The position numbers and the translations under genes are program-made. The notes beneath the pieces are model-generated. The model was not told where the DNA came from, made no database searches, and worked only from the letters and a program-made list of their open reading frames with translations. Positions 7,863-16,093 of a stretch of 64,000 nucleotides of DNA are shown piece after piece (position 1 is the stretch's first letter; each line of letters starts with the position of its first letter). The stretch comes from CAZRAL01 sp964598005 (GTDB lineage: Bacteria > Pseudomonadota > Gammaproteobacteria > Burkholderiales > Usitatibacteraceae), in the NCBI GenBank assembly GCA_964598005.1, contig CAZRAL010000007.1, forward strand, positions 1 to 64,000, read 5' to 3'.

Positions 7863-9494
7863 ATGCAACTAGAAGAAGTCGAAAAACTGGAGCGCCGGCT
7901 GAAGGAACCACTATCGACCCCAGAGCGCGTCGATATCCTGATTGTATTGGCCGACGAATTTTACAGCCGCGATCCGGTTCATGGCGCGGATCTGGCCCGC
8001 GAGGCCCTCGATCTGGCGCGCAGCAGCAATAACCCCCGTCAGGAAGCGCAAGCCCTTCATTACCTGGGCACGCATTTTTCTGCGCAGGCAGACTATGCCG
8101 CTGCGCTGGAAACCCAGAACGAGGCATTGAGCAAATTCCGCGCCTTGAATGATAAAGCAGGCGAGGGTCGCTGCTTACGTGCGCTGGGCATCGTTCAGGA
8201 TCACCTGGCCGATCACGGCCAGGCTCTGGACCTTTACGAACAAAGCCTGAAGCTTTTTCGCGAATTGGGTGACGTGGATTCGCAGGCATTGGTCATCGCC
8301 AATATCGCCAACATTGAAGTACAACTGGGCAACTTTGATTCCGCGCTCGAATTATTCGATGTCGCGCTGCAAATCCGCCGCGAGCGCCCCGATGACAAAC
8401 GCACGGCGATTGATCTCAACAACGCTGCCGTCGCCCATGTTCAAAAAGCGTTGCGTCTGCGCCAGCAGGGCGATGTCGAACATTGCCAGAAAGAAGCGGA
8501 AATCGGCGCGCGCATGGCCAACCGCGCGGTTTTCATCGCCCGGCGCGACGCTAACCGCCGCCTCGAAGCATTTTGCATGGAGACCCTCGCCGAAGCGTAC
8601 AACGCCATGGCCAAACCCGAGATTGCGCTCGATATGGCCAACCAGTTCCTAGTTCTGGCCGACGAATCGAACGATCGCTGGGTCAAGGCACACGGTATCG
8701 CCCTAATCGGTGAAATCCGCCACCAACTGGGCGAGCACCAGGTGGCCATAAAACTACTTCAGGACGCACTAGCCACATTCGATGCAACCAGTTCGCACAG
8801 CGAAAGCGGGCGCATTTGCGAGATTTTGTCCAAAGCCTACGAAGCGACCGGCAATGTCGCCGAGGCTCTCAAGTACCTGCGCAGGCATAACGACATCAAA
8901 CAAAAATTGCGCAATGAAGAAGTGGGCCGTCAGGCGCAGGCATTGACTGCCCGCCGGCGCCTTGAACACGCCGGCAGTGAAACCGAGCATTACAAAAGAC
9001 TGGCCATGGAAGACTCGCTGACTGGTCTCGCGAACCGTCGGCAGATCGATAACAGTCTGGAGGAAATGCTCGCAGAAGCCGAAGCGAATAACTGGATGAT
9101 TACCGTGGCGCTGGCCGACCTCGATCATTTCAAGGCCATCAACGACCAGCTTTCACATGCCATCGGCGACGACGTATTGCGCCACTTGGGCGACATATTG
9201 CGCGCGCATTGCCGTTCCAAGGATCTAGTCGGCCGCTACGGAGGCGAAGAATTTGTGCTGGTTTTCCGTGATATGGATATAAAAATGGCGCGCGAAATTT
9301 GCGAACGAGTACGCCACGCCGTTGAAACCTACGACTGGAGCGCTATTCACCCGCAACTTCGCGTCACCCTTTCCATCGGGCTCGCGTCCAGTGAATTTTT
9401 TCGCAAACCTCAACAACTGCTCGACAGTGCCGATCACTGGTTGTACGAAGCCAAACGCCTCGGCCGCAACCTCGTTCAACCTGTCGTTGCCTGA
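7863..9494 (+). CDS. cytoplasmic TPR-GGDEF diguanylate cyclase
   Basis: 543 residues. Residues 1 to about 360 are tetratricopeptide-like helical repeats (for example QALHYLGTHFSAQADYAAAL and ALRALGIVQDHLADHGQAL). A short linker leads to a GGDEF domain from about residue 380. The signature is intact as GGEEF at residues 460-464. An RSKD motif five residues upstream is the allosteric I-site (RxxD), so the enzyme should make cyclic di-GMP and be product-inhibited. There is no signal peptide or membrane segment, so the input probably comes through TPR protein contacts. It stands alone, with a repeat element downstream. Confidence 0.94.
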   Translation: MQLEEVEKLERRLKEPLSTPERVDILIVLADEFYSRDPVHGADLAREALDLARSSNNPRQEAQALHYLGTHFSAQADYAAALETQNEALSKFRALNDKAGEGRCLRALGIVQDHLADHGQALDLYEQSLKLFRELGDVDSQALVIANIANIEVQLGNFDSALELFDVALQIRRERPDDKRTAIDLNNAAVAHVQKALRLRQQGDVEHCQKEAEIGARMANRAVFIARRDANRRLEAFCMETLAEAYNAMAKPEIALDMANQFLVLADESNDRWVKAHGIALIGEIRHQLGEHQVAIKLLQDALATFDATSSHSESGRICEILSKAYEATGNVAEALKYLRRHNDIKQKLRNEEVGRQAQALTARRRLEHAGSETEHYKRLAMEDSLTGLANRRQIDNSLEEMLAEAEANNWMITVALADLDHFKAINDQLSHAIGDDVLRHLGDILRAHCRSKDLVGRYGGEEFVLVFRDMDIKMAREICERVRHAVETYDWSAIHPQLRVTLSIGLASSEFFRKPQQLLDSADHWLYEAKRLGRNLVQPVVA

Positions 9495-9615
9495 TCGGTC
9501 CTGATCTCCGCCTTCAGGTTCGCGCGCCACGAGGCCGCCAGCAACAGTTAAAAAACTTTTAATTGAATTTTCTATACCCTGTGCTTCCATAAAATTTTCG
9601 AAAAAAACAGTAAGA

Positions 9616-9755
9616 GACTTCTTTCGAAACTGTCGCAAGCGAAGACAAAACAAGGCACATAGCGGCGAAAAACCGGAGTTTACAAGGCAGTAAATGAGGA
9701 TTTTGAACCACCGTGCAATGCCCTTATGTCAAGCGTAGCAAGTTTCGAAGAAGCC
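9616..9755. mobile_element. MITE-like repeat, degenerate copy
   Basis: About 140 bases beginning GACTTCTTTCGAAACT and ending AGTTTCGAAGAAGCC, imperfect terminal inverted repeats. The whole stretch matches, in opposite orientation, the element at 30851-30994, including a shared core AAACCGGAGTTTACAA and GAGGATTTTGA. It has no coding capacity and fills most of the gap between the diguanylate cyclase and the DMT transporter. The right terminus has lost the perfect repeat, so this copy is probably immobile. The rest of the gap (9495-9615 and 9756-9785) shows nothing recognisable. Confidence 0.75.
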
Positions 9756-9785
9756 TAATGACGCCTTGATCGACAACCACGACAT

Positions 9786-10730
9786 GTGATCTCCATCTCC
9801 CTGCCTTTACCCAAATGGCTGCCCTATTTTGTGATCGGGCTGGTCGTTTTGATCGTATCGAGCGCAGCCATCCTGATCCGCTTTGCGCAGGCTGAAGGCG
9901 TGTCCTCATTATCGATTGCGGCGTGGCGGCTGACGCTGGCTGCGCTCGTGCTGTGCCCACTTGCTTTGCGCCGCTCCCTGCCTCAACTGTTGACCCTGCG
10001 CCGCCGCGACTATGCCCTGTCACTAGCAGCAGGGGGGTTTCTCGCGGTGCACTTTGCCGCCTGGATATCCTCACTCGCTCATACCTCCATCGCCAGCAGC
10101 ACCGCACTGGTCACCACCAACCCGGTCTGGATCGCGCTGGCCTCCTGGTTGTTGTTCCGCGAAAAACTGAGTCATACCCTGCTCATAGGTATCGCTGCCG
10201 CAATCAGCGGTAGCGCCTTGATTTTTTTGTCGGACAGCCGGGGCGATAATCCTGCTTCCAGCGCCAATCCGTTGCTGGGCAACCTGCTTTCCCTGCTCGG
10301 CTCGTTAACCGTTTGCGGCTATTTGCTGATCGGCCGTCACCTACGGCAGTTCATTCCTTTTCTGCTTTACACCTGGCTGGTCTATTCAGCTGCAGCGGCC
10401 GTATTGCTGGGCTTTGCATTGTTCAACGATGCACCGCTGTCGGGCTATTCCAACCGTGTCTGGCTGTGCCTGCTGGCGCTGGCCATCGGTCCGCAATTAA
10501 TTGGACATGGCGCCATCAACTGGGCGCTCAAACATGTGTCTGCCACCCTGATCGCAGTGGTGATTCTGGGAGAACCGATCGGCTCGGCGTTGCTGGCATG
10601 GCTAATATTCGGCGAACGCTTCGCACTTTTACAATTCGGTGGGTTTGCGCTGTTGCTGTGCGGTATTTTCCTGGCCTTGAAAGGGAGAACCCAGGCGGAA
10701 CCCCTTGCAAAAGGGCCGACTGATTATTGA
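9786..10730 (+). CDS. DMT superfamily (EamA) transporter
   Basis: 314 residues, almost entirely hydrophobic, with about ten predicted membrane helices in two EamA repeats. The first repeat contains SSAAILIRFAQAEGVSSLSI and a helix ending in NPVWIALASWLLF. The second repeat contains HVSATLIAVVILGEPIGSAL, the typical EamA segment before the last helices. Members export amino acids, nucleosides or other metabolites; the substrate cannot be predicted. The start is a GTG at 9786. Inner membrane. It converges with rlmM on the opposite strand. Confidence 0.9.
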   Translation: MISISLPLPKWLPYFVIGLVVLIVSSAAILIRFAQAEGVSSLSIAAWRLTLAALVLCPLALRRSLPQLLTLRRRDYALSLAAGGFLAVHFAAWISSLAHTSIASSTALVTTNPVWIALASWLLFREKLSHTLLIGIAAAISGSALIFLSDSRGDNPASSANPLLGNLLSLLGSLTVCGYLLIGRHLRQFIPFLLYTWLVYSAAAAVLLGFALFNDAPLSGYSNRVWLCLLALAIGPQLIGHGAINWALKHVSATLIAVVILGEPIGSALLAWLIFGERFALLQFGGFALLLCGIFLALKGRTQAEPLAKGPTDY

Positions 10731-10811
10731 AATCTCGTCAATAAATTAAAACTGTCATTCTGAAAAATGTGAGAAACCAGCTTTTATCCTGCGATTTAAC
10801 CCCTGCTTCAA

Positions 10812-12002
10812 TCATCTGACCTGTTTATTTCTCCGATGCGGCGTACATTTCGCCGTATGCGCCATATAGCCTGTCACTTCTTCACGATCGTGATAAAGAT
10901 GGCGAAAACGTAATGTCGTTTTTATGCCGGATTGTGCCATTTCTTCTTCAATCAAAGTCCGGCAGCGCTGTAATTCTTCGTAACGTTTTTTCATCGGCAG
11001 TTTGAGATTGAAAATGGCCTGTTGCGCCCAACCGTGGCGAATCCAGTGCGCCACCAAGCGTGCGATACGAACCGGCTGCTCCACCATATCGCAAACCAGC
11101 CAGTCGACCGGTCGCCTGGGCACAAAGCGAAATCCATCTTCACGCAAATGGCGAACCAGTGCGTTATCGATTAAATCTCCTTTGAGGTTGCCATTGTCTA
11201 CTGTCGTCACCTGCAAACCACGATGAACCAATTGCCACGTCCAGCCACCAGGCGCCGCCCCCAGATCGACCGCGCGCATGCCGGGCCGCAGCAGACGCTG
11301 CTCATCTTCACCCAAAAAAACATGCAATGCTTCCGCAAGTTTTAGTGTCGAGCGGCTGGGTGCGCCTGCAGGCATGCGCAAGCGTGGGATACCCAGTGGC
11401 CATGGCGATGCATTCGCAGGATCGGTTACGCCCACATAGGCAAAACGATCCGGCGTCAAAAAAACATGCAGCCTCGGTGCCTGGGTGCCAACCTCATCCA
11501 TTTCATTTGCGGGATTTGCCGAGCGAATCGAAATATCGGCACACTGCAAGGCCAACTCGATATGCGGTGTGATATGACGCGCCCGCGATGACAGCGCCTT
11601 GCCTTCATTGGTGTCGGGATATTCGAGCCACAGGGCACTGAATACATTTTTCCCTGACGACAAGGCCAGATTTTTTATCGCGTCTGCTATGGGCGTAACC
11701 CAATCGCGGGATTCCAGTGCCATGGGTACCACATTCACCTGTAACAACTGACGTGCGAATACCAACTCCACGAAAGCAGGCATGTGCCACATACGGGGCT
11801 TGTCAGATAGGGGTATCAGCACATATCCGGTAAGTGCGGGAACGGAAATATCGCCCAATGCCTGACCAGTGCACTCGCTTAATTCCTGTGCCGTCTCTTT
11901 CTCGAACCCCGGGCGGCAATATGCCAGCAGCGCACCAGCTTCTGATTGAAAAAAGGGTAAAGCAGCTATCTTGGTTTTATCAGTCACTGGAACAGGCCGC
12001 AA
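10812..12002 (-). CDS. rlmM: 23S rRNA (cytidine-2498-2'-O)-methyltransferase RlmM
   Basis: 396 residues, slightly longer than E. coli RlmM (366). The N-terminal part is a THUMP-like RNA-binding region (YCRPGFEKETAQELSE). The C-terminal Rossmann methyltransferase has the SAM-binding motif AVDLGAAPGGWTWQL, then DWLVCDMVEQP and FNLKLPMKKRYEEL, supplying the Asp and Lys of the K-D-K-E type 2'-O-methylation site. It modifies C2498 of 23S rRNA. It lies downstream of the ABC transporter operon on the same strand, separated by 141 bases with a hairpin, so independent expression is likely. Confidence 0.93.
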   Translation of the reverse strand: MRPVPVTDKTKIAALPFFQSEAGALLAYCRPGFEKETAQELSECTGQALGDISVPALTGYVLIPLSDKPRMWHMPAFVELVFARQLLQVNVVPMALESRDWVTPIADAIKNLALSSGKNVFSALWLEYPDTNEGKALSSRARHITPHIELALQCADISIRSANPANEMDEVGTQAPRLHVFLTPDRFAYVGVTDPANASPWPLGIPRLRMPAGAPSRSTLKLAEALHVFLGEDEQRLLRPGMRAVDLGAAPGGWTWQLVHRGLQVTTVDNGNLKGDLIDNALVRHLREDGFRFVPRRPVDWLVCDMVEQPVRIARLVAHWIRHGWAQQAIFNLKLPMKKRYEELQRCRTLIEEEMAQSGIKTTLRFRHLYHDREEVTGYMAHTAKCTPHRRNKQVR

Positions 12003-12087
12003 TCGCAGCTTATAAATTCATATAAAGCAGATTCCTCACGACAAGCGAGGTTGCTAACGTTCTGGTTCTCGCAAAATGAACAGGGTC

Positions 12088-12125
12088 ATTGATGCAACCC
12101 GCCACCATGGTCAGGCTGCATCAAT
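12088..12125. other. inverted repeat between ABC operon and rlmM
   Basis: ATTGATGCA at 12088-12096 pairs perfectly with TGCATCAAT at 12117-12125 across a 20-base loop that can pair further. It lies just after the stop codon of the ATPase gene on the minus strand. It could be the end-of-operon hairpin, but it lacks a T-tract. Confidence 0.35.
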
Positions 12126-12143
12126 ATTGTCGTGATCTGACGT

Positions 12144-13841
12144 TCAGGCCGCCTTTTCTTCCTGCCAGCCCTTGGGAATGGAGCCCAGCAGTTTGCGCGT
12201 GTACTCTTGCTTGGGGTGCAGGTAGATTTCGTCCGAGTTGGCGACTTCAACCACGTCGCCATCACACATCACCATGACTTGATCGGAGATGTATTTGACC
12301 ACTGCCAGATCGTGCGAGATGAAGATGTAGCTCATCTTGAATTCGTCCTGCAAATCCTGTAACAGGTTGAGCACCTGGGCCTGCACCGACACGTCGAGGG
12401 CGGAAACCGATTCGTCGCAGATCAGCACTTCGGGTTTCATGGTCAGGCAGCGCGCGATGGCGATACGCTGGCGCTGGCCACCGGAAAATTCGTGCGGATA
12501 TTTGTAGAAAGATACTTCAGGCAGTCCCACCCGTTGCAGCAGCGCCATGGCCATTTGCACACGCTCGCGGTCATTGCTGCCGATGTGGTGAATGCGCAGG
12601 GGTTCGAGCAGGATTTGGCCTACCGTAAAGCGTGGATTCAGTGAGGCATACGGATTCTGGAAAACGATTTGAATTCGCCGCTTGTATTTCATGAACTCTT
12701 TTTCGGAAAGTTTCAGCAAATCGACGCCATCGAACAATACCTCGCCACCGGTGGCTTCGTGCAAACGCATCAGGGTCAACCCCACGGTGGTTTTACCCGA
12801 ACCCGATTCCCCCACCAGCCCCAGTGTTTTACCGCGCGCCAGCTTGAATGTGGCGCCCTTTACTGCGGGTATTTCGCGTTTTTTGAAAAAACCTTCCTTG
12901 AGATAAAAGGCTTTTTGCAGATTGCGTACTTCGAGTACGTAATCTTCGTTGGGGGTATAACCGCGCGAGCGCTGTTGAAGATGCTTGGGATCCAGCCCGC
13001 CAGGTTTCATGAAATCGTCGATGACCGGCAGCCGTATCGGGCGGCTGTCGATATTCGGGCGGCAGGACAGCAAGGCTTTGGTATACGGATGCTGCGGCGC
13101 TTCGAAAATCTGCCGTGCGGGCGCAGCCTCCTTGATTTCGCCCTGCTGCATCACCACAACAGTATCGGCAATTTCACCCACCACGGCCAGATCGTGGGTA
13201 ATGAAAAGCACCGACATATGGTGGGTCTGCTGCAAATTGGCGATGAGATCGAGAATCTGTTTCTGGATCGTCACATCAAGCGCGGTAGTCGGTTCGTCCG
13301 CAATCAGCAGTTTGGGTTCACAGGCAATCGCCATGGCGATCATCACCCGCTGCTGCTGGCCGCCCGACATTTCGTGTGGGTAGGATTTCATGCGCAGTTT
13401 AGGGTTGGGGATGCCCACTTCACTTAGCAATTCCTCGGCGCGCGATCTGGCCTGTGATGCGCTCATCCCCATGTGCAGCGACAGCACTTCAGCCAATTGG
13501 TCGCCCACGGTAAACACCGGGTTCAGCGAGGTCATCGGCTCCTGGAAGATGACCGAAATTTCCTTGCCGCGAATCGAGCGAATTTCCTGATCGCTCATCT
13601 TGAGCAGATTGCGGCCGTTATAAATGACTTCGCTTTCCGGCGCGACGAGGGCGCTTTCTTTCGGCAGCAGGCCGATGATCGACATGGCCGATACCGATTT
13701 GCCGCTGCCGGACTCTCCTACCAGCGCGACCGTGCTGTTACGCGGCACATTGAAGCTGATGCCTTTGACGGCATCGAAGATTTTGCCGCCATCAAGACGA
13801 AAGCGAACACCGAGATTTTTAACTTCGAGCAGATTATCCAT
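12144..13841 (-). CDS. peptide ABC transporter, fused double ATP-binding protein (YejF-type)
   Basis: 565 residues with two complete nucleotide-binding domains in one chain, as in YejF/GsiA. The first half has Walker A GESGSGKS near residue 42, signature MSGGQQQR and Walker B LLIADEPTTALD. The second half repeats these as GESGSGKTT, FSGGQRQR and VLICDESVSALD. A linker of about 40 residues (QRSRGYTPNEDYVLEVRNL) joins them. It energises uptake of peptides through the two permeases encoded upstream (15-base gap to the nearest). It is the last gene of the operon and the only ATPase, so it must serve all four binding proteins. Confidence 0.95.
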   Translation of the reverse strand: MDNLLEVKNLGVRFRLDGGKIFDAVKGISFNVPRNSTVALVGESGSGKSVSAMSIIGLLPKESALVAPESEVIYNGRNLLKMSDQEIRSIRGKEISVIFQEPMTSLNPVFTVGDQLAEVLSLHMGMSASQARSRAEELLSEVGIPNPKLRMKSYPHEMSGGQQQRVMIAMAIACEPKLLIADEPTTALDVTIQKQILDLIANLQQTHHMSVLFITHDLAVVGEIADTVVVMQQGEIKEAAPARQIFEAPQHPYTKALLSCRPNIDSRPIRLPVIDDFMKPGGLDPKHLQQRSRGYTPNEDYVLEVRNLQKAFYLKEGFFKKREIPAVKGATFKLARGKTLGLVGESGSGKTTVGLTLMRLHEATGGEVLFDGVDLLKLSEKEFMKYKRRIQIVFQNPYASLNPRFTVGQILLEPLRIHHIGSNDRERVQMAMALLQRVGLPEVSFYKYPHEFSGGQRQRIAIARCLTMKPEVLICDESVSALDVSVQAQVLNLLQDLQDEFKMSYIFISHDLAVVKYISDQVMVMCDGDVVEVANSDEIYLHPKQEYTRKLLGSIPKGWQEEKAA

Positions 13842-13856
13842 TTATGTACTCCCGGC

Positions 13857-14912
13857 TTATTTCAATTTAGGGTCAAGGGCATCGCGCAGACTGTCGGTCA
13901 GCAACGAAAAAGCTGTGACCAGCATCGCCATCGATACGCCAGCCGCAGCCAGTTGCCACCATTTGCCGATCACCAGTTCGCTCTGTGCCTCGGCCAGCAT
14001 GGTTCCCCACGACACCATATCCACCGGCACGCCCAGCCCAAGGAAAGAGAGAATCACTTCAGCCTTGATGAACTGCACCACATGCTGGGAAAGCTGCACC
14101 AGAATCACGTGGCTGACATTGGGCAGGATATGCACAAACATGCGCGAAAAATGCGAGGCCCCAATGGCCTGCGCGGCGCGTACATATTCGCGTGAGGCAT
14201 GTTTAATGTATTCGGCGCGCACCAGGCGGTAGATGCCGGTCCAACCGGTCAGCGCCAGAATCAGGATGATGGTATCCATCCCGCGCTTGAAAACGGCGGC
14301 GAAGGCCAGAATCAGCAGAATGTAGGGGATCGAGGTAAAGATGTTGTAGAACCATTCCAGAAAATCCCCCACCCTACCGCCTACATAGCCGGATAGCGCA
14401 CCCAAAAAGGTACCGATGATGGTAGCGAACAGCGCCGCCACCAGCCCGACAAAAATCGATACCTCCGCACCTTTAACCGCTTTTTGTAATACATCGCGGC
14501 CCCATTTATCGCCGCCAAAAAGCAGCGTTTCGGAACGCGGGGTTTCGGTAATTTTGATCTTCGCGGTACGTTCTTCCCATTCCTTGTAGCGCGGTGCCAG
14601 TGGATCGATGTCGGAGAGATCAACTACCGGCGCCTTGCTGGCGGCCGACTGGATATCGACGCGGGCCGCCTCCAGATTTTCCGCCCCGGCCATAAACGCC
14701 GGATTGGCATAGGAAACGCCGACTTCCTTGGACCAGTTTTTGGCAATGATGCCGCTATAAGAAGCAATCATCATCAGAATAAAACAGATCACCACGATCA
14801 GTGAAATCATGCCCACCTTGTCGCGCTTGAGGCGCCGCCAGGCCAGTGTCCACAGGCCGGGAGACGGTTGATGCAACGGTGCGGCAGCGTTGGAATTCAA
14901 TACGGCATTCAT
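13857..14912 (-). CDS. peptide ABC transporter permease (YejE/DppC-type)
   Basis: 351 residues. An N-terminal membrane segment (VGMISLIVVICFILMMIASY) is followed by a periplasmic insert of about 110 residues and then five more helices of the BPD transporter family. The cytoplasmic EAA coupling loop is visible as YVRAAQAIGASHFSRMFVHI. The extended N-terminus and loop fit the YejE branch rather than short DppC proteins. It pairs with the next upstream permease (9-base gap) to form the channel. Confidence 0.94.
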   Translation of the reverse strand: MNAVLNSNAAAPLHQPSPGLWTLAWRRLKRDKVGMISLIVVICFILMMIASYSGIIAKNWSKEVGVSYANPAFMAGAENLEAARVDIQSAASKAPVVDLSDIDPLAPRYKEWEERTAKIKITETPRSETLLFGGDKWGRDVLQKAVKGAEVSIFVGLVAALFATIIGTFLGALSGYVGGRVGDFLEWFYNIFTSIPYILLILAFAAVFKRGMDTIILILALTGWTGIYRLVRAEYIKHASREYVRAAQAIGASHFSRMFVHILPNVSHVILVQLSQHVVQFIKAEVILSFLGLGVPVDMVSWGTMLAEAQSELVIGKWWQLAAAGVSMAMLVTAFSLLTDSLRDALDPKLK

Positions 14913-14921
14913 CGTCGTCTC

Positions 14922-15953
14922 CTATTTGAATGTGACGCGTGGATCGACGACTTTATACATCACGTCAACCAGCAGGTTAATAATCATGGTGACAATGGCG
15001 AGATAGACTGTGGCCGCCTTGATTACCGGAAAATCAGAACGATTCACCGCAACCAGAATTTCGCGGCCTAACCCGGGAATGGAAAAGAAAGTTTCCAGCA
15101 GGAAGGAGCCGACAAATATACCCGGTAGCGCGATACCCACATTGGTAAGAATCGGGATCATCGCATTACGCAATACGTGCTTCAGCATGACCGACGTTTC
15201 GGACAAGCCCTTGGCACGTGCGGTGCGCACGTAATCGTGATTGATTTCGTCGAGGAAAAAACTGCGATACAGGCGCAATGCCGGCGCCAGACCGACAAAA
15301 ATCGCCAGCATGATCGGCAGCGGCGCATAGGTCAGCAAATTTTTCCAAAAGCTGTCGCTCCATCCCTGTACCGGAAACCAGCCCAGGATAAAGCCGAACA
15401 GATACTGGAAGACAATGATGTAAACCAGAAAGCTGATCGACATCGCCGCCGTGCAGATCATCATGATCATGCGATCGGTCAGCGTACCGCGCACATAGGC
15501 CACGCCAATGGCCAGAATCATGGCGATCAATGTTTCCAGTATCAATACCGGCAACATGATGGTCAGTGTGGGACCAATGCGGGTAACCAGAATTTTCGGT
15601 ACCTCCTCGTTGGTGGCCCAGGAGCGCACCGCCTGACAACCTGAAGGCGCGGCTTTGCCCTTATCTTTATCGTTGGACTTGCCCTCGTCTTTTACCGGCT
15701 CGGTAAAGCTCTTGTAAGTGCAGGTAAAACCAGTTGCGACCTCGAAAGCAAAATAACCCAGCTGCACCGGATAAGGTTGATCGACGCCGAGTTGCTTGCG
15801 GATATTTTCGATCTGTTCTTTGTTGGTTATTTTCCCCGCCAGCACCAGCGCGGGGTCGCCGCCGACCCAGTTGAACAGCATGAATATCAATAACATGACT
15901 CCGGCTAATGTCGGAATCATTTGCCACAGTCGTCTCAGTACATAGGCACCCAT
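14922..15953 (-). CDS. peptide ABC transporter permease (YejB/DppB-type)
   Basis: 343 residues. It starts MGAYVLRRLWQMIPTL, the standard opening of this permease family, and has about six membrane helices. The EAA loop reads YVRTARAKGLSETSVMLKHV. A charged periplasmic insert at about residues 85-115 (rich in Lys/Asp) follows the first helix. It forms the channel with the next gene. The start is well separated (140 bases) from the last binding-protein gene, and that gap holds a large palindrome. Confidence 0.94.
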   Translation of the reverse strand: MGAYVLRRLWQMIPTLAGVMLLIFMLFNWVGGDPALVLAGKITNKEQIENIRKQLGVDQPYPVQLGYFAFEVATGFTCTYKSFTEPVKDEGKSNDKDKGKAAPSGCQAVRSWATNEEVPKILVTRIGPTLTIMLPVLILETLIAMILAIGVAYVRGTLTDRMIMMICTAAMSISFLVYIIVFQYLFGFILGWFPVQGWSDSFWKNLLTYAPLPIMLAIFVGLAPALRLYRSFFLDEINHDYVRTARAKGLSETSVMLKHVLRNAMIPILTNVGIALPGIFVGSFLLETFFSIPGLGREILVAVNRSDFPVIKAATVYLAIVTMIINLLVDVMYKVVDPRVTFK

Positions 15954-15989
15954 GAATAGCCTCCCCCTTTTTTATTTCAAATTTAGGAC

Positions 15990-16081
15990 TTACGCAAAAC
16001 TGCCCCAGCTGCGTTGCTGCGCCTAGTCGTACTACTAGTACTGCCCGCGTCGCTGCGCCTTGCTGGAACAATTTTGCGTAA
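15990..16081. repeat. 92-bp palindromic repeat element inside the ABC operon
   Basis: The ends TTACGCAAAA (15990-15999) and TTTTGCGTAA (16072-16081) are perfect inverted repeats. Partial pairing continues inward (CCAGC/GCTGG, GCTGCGCC/GGCGCAGC) to a centre GTACTACTAGTAC. It resembles dispersed palindromic repeats known from betaproteobacterial genomes. As RNA it could form a long imperfect hairpin between the binding-protein genes and the permease genes, so it may terminate or process the operon transcript. Confidence 0.7.
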
Positions 16082-16093
16082 CCCCTGATTAAA

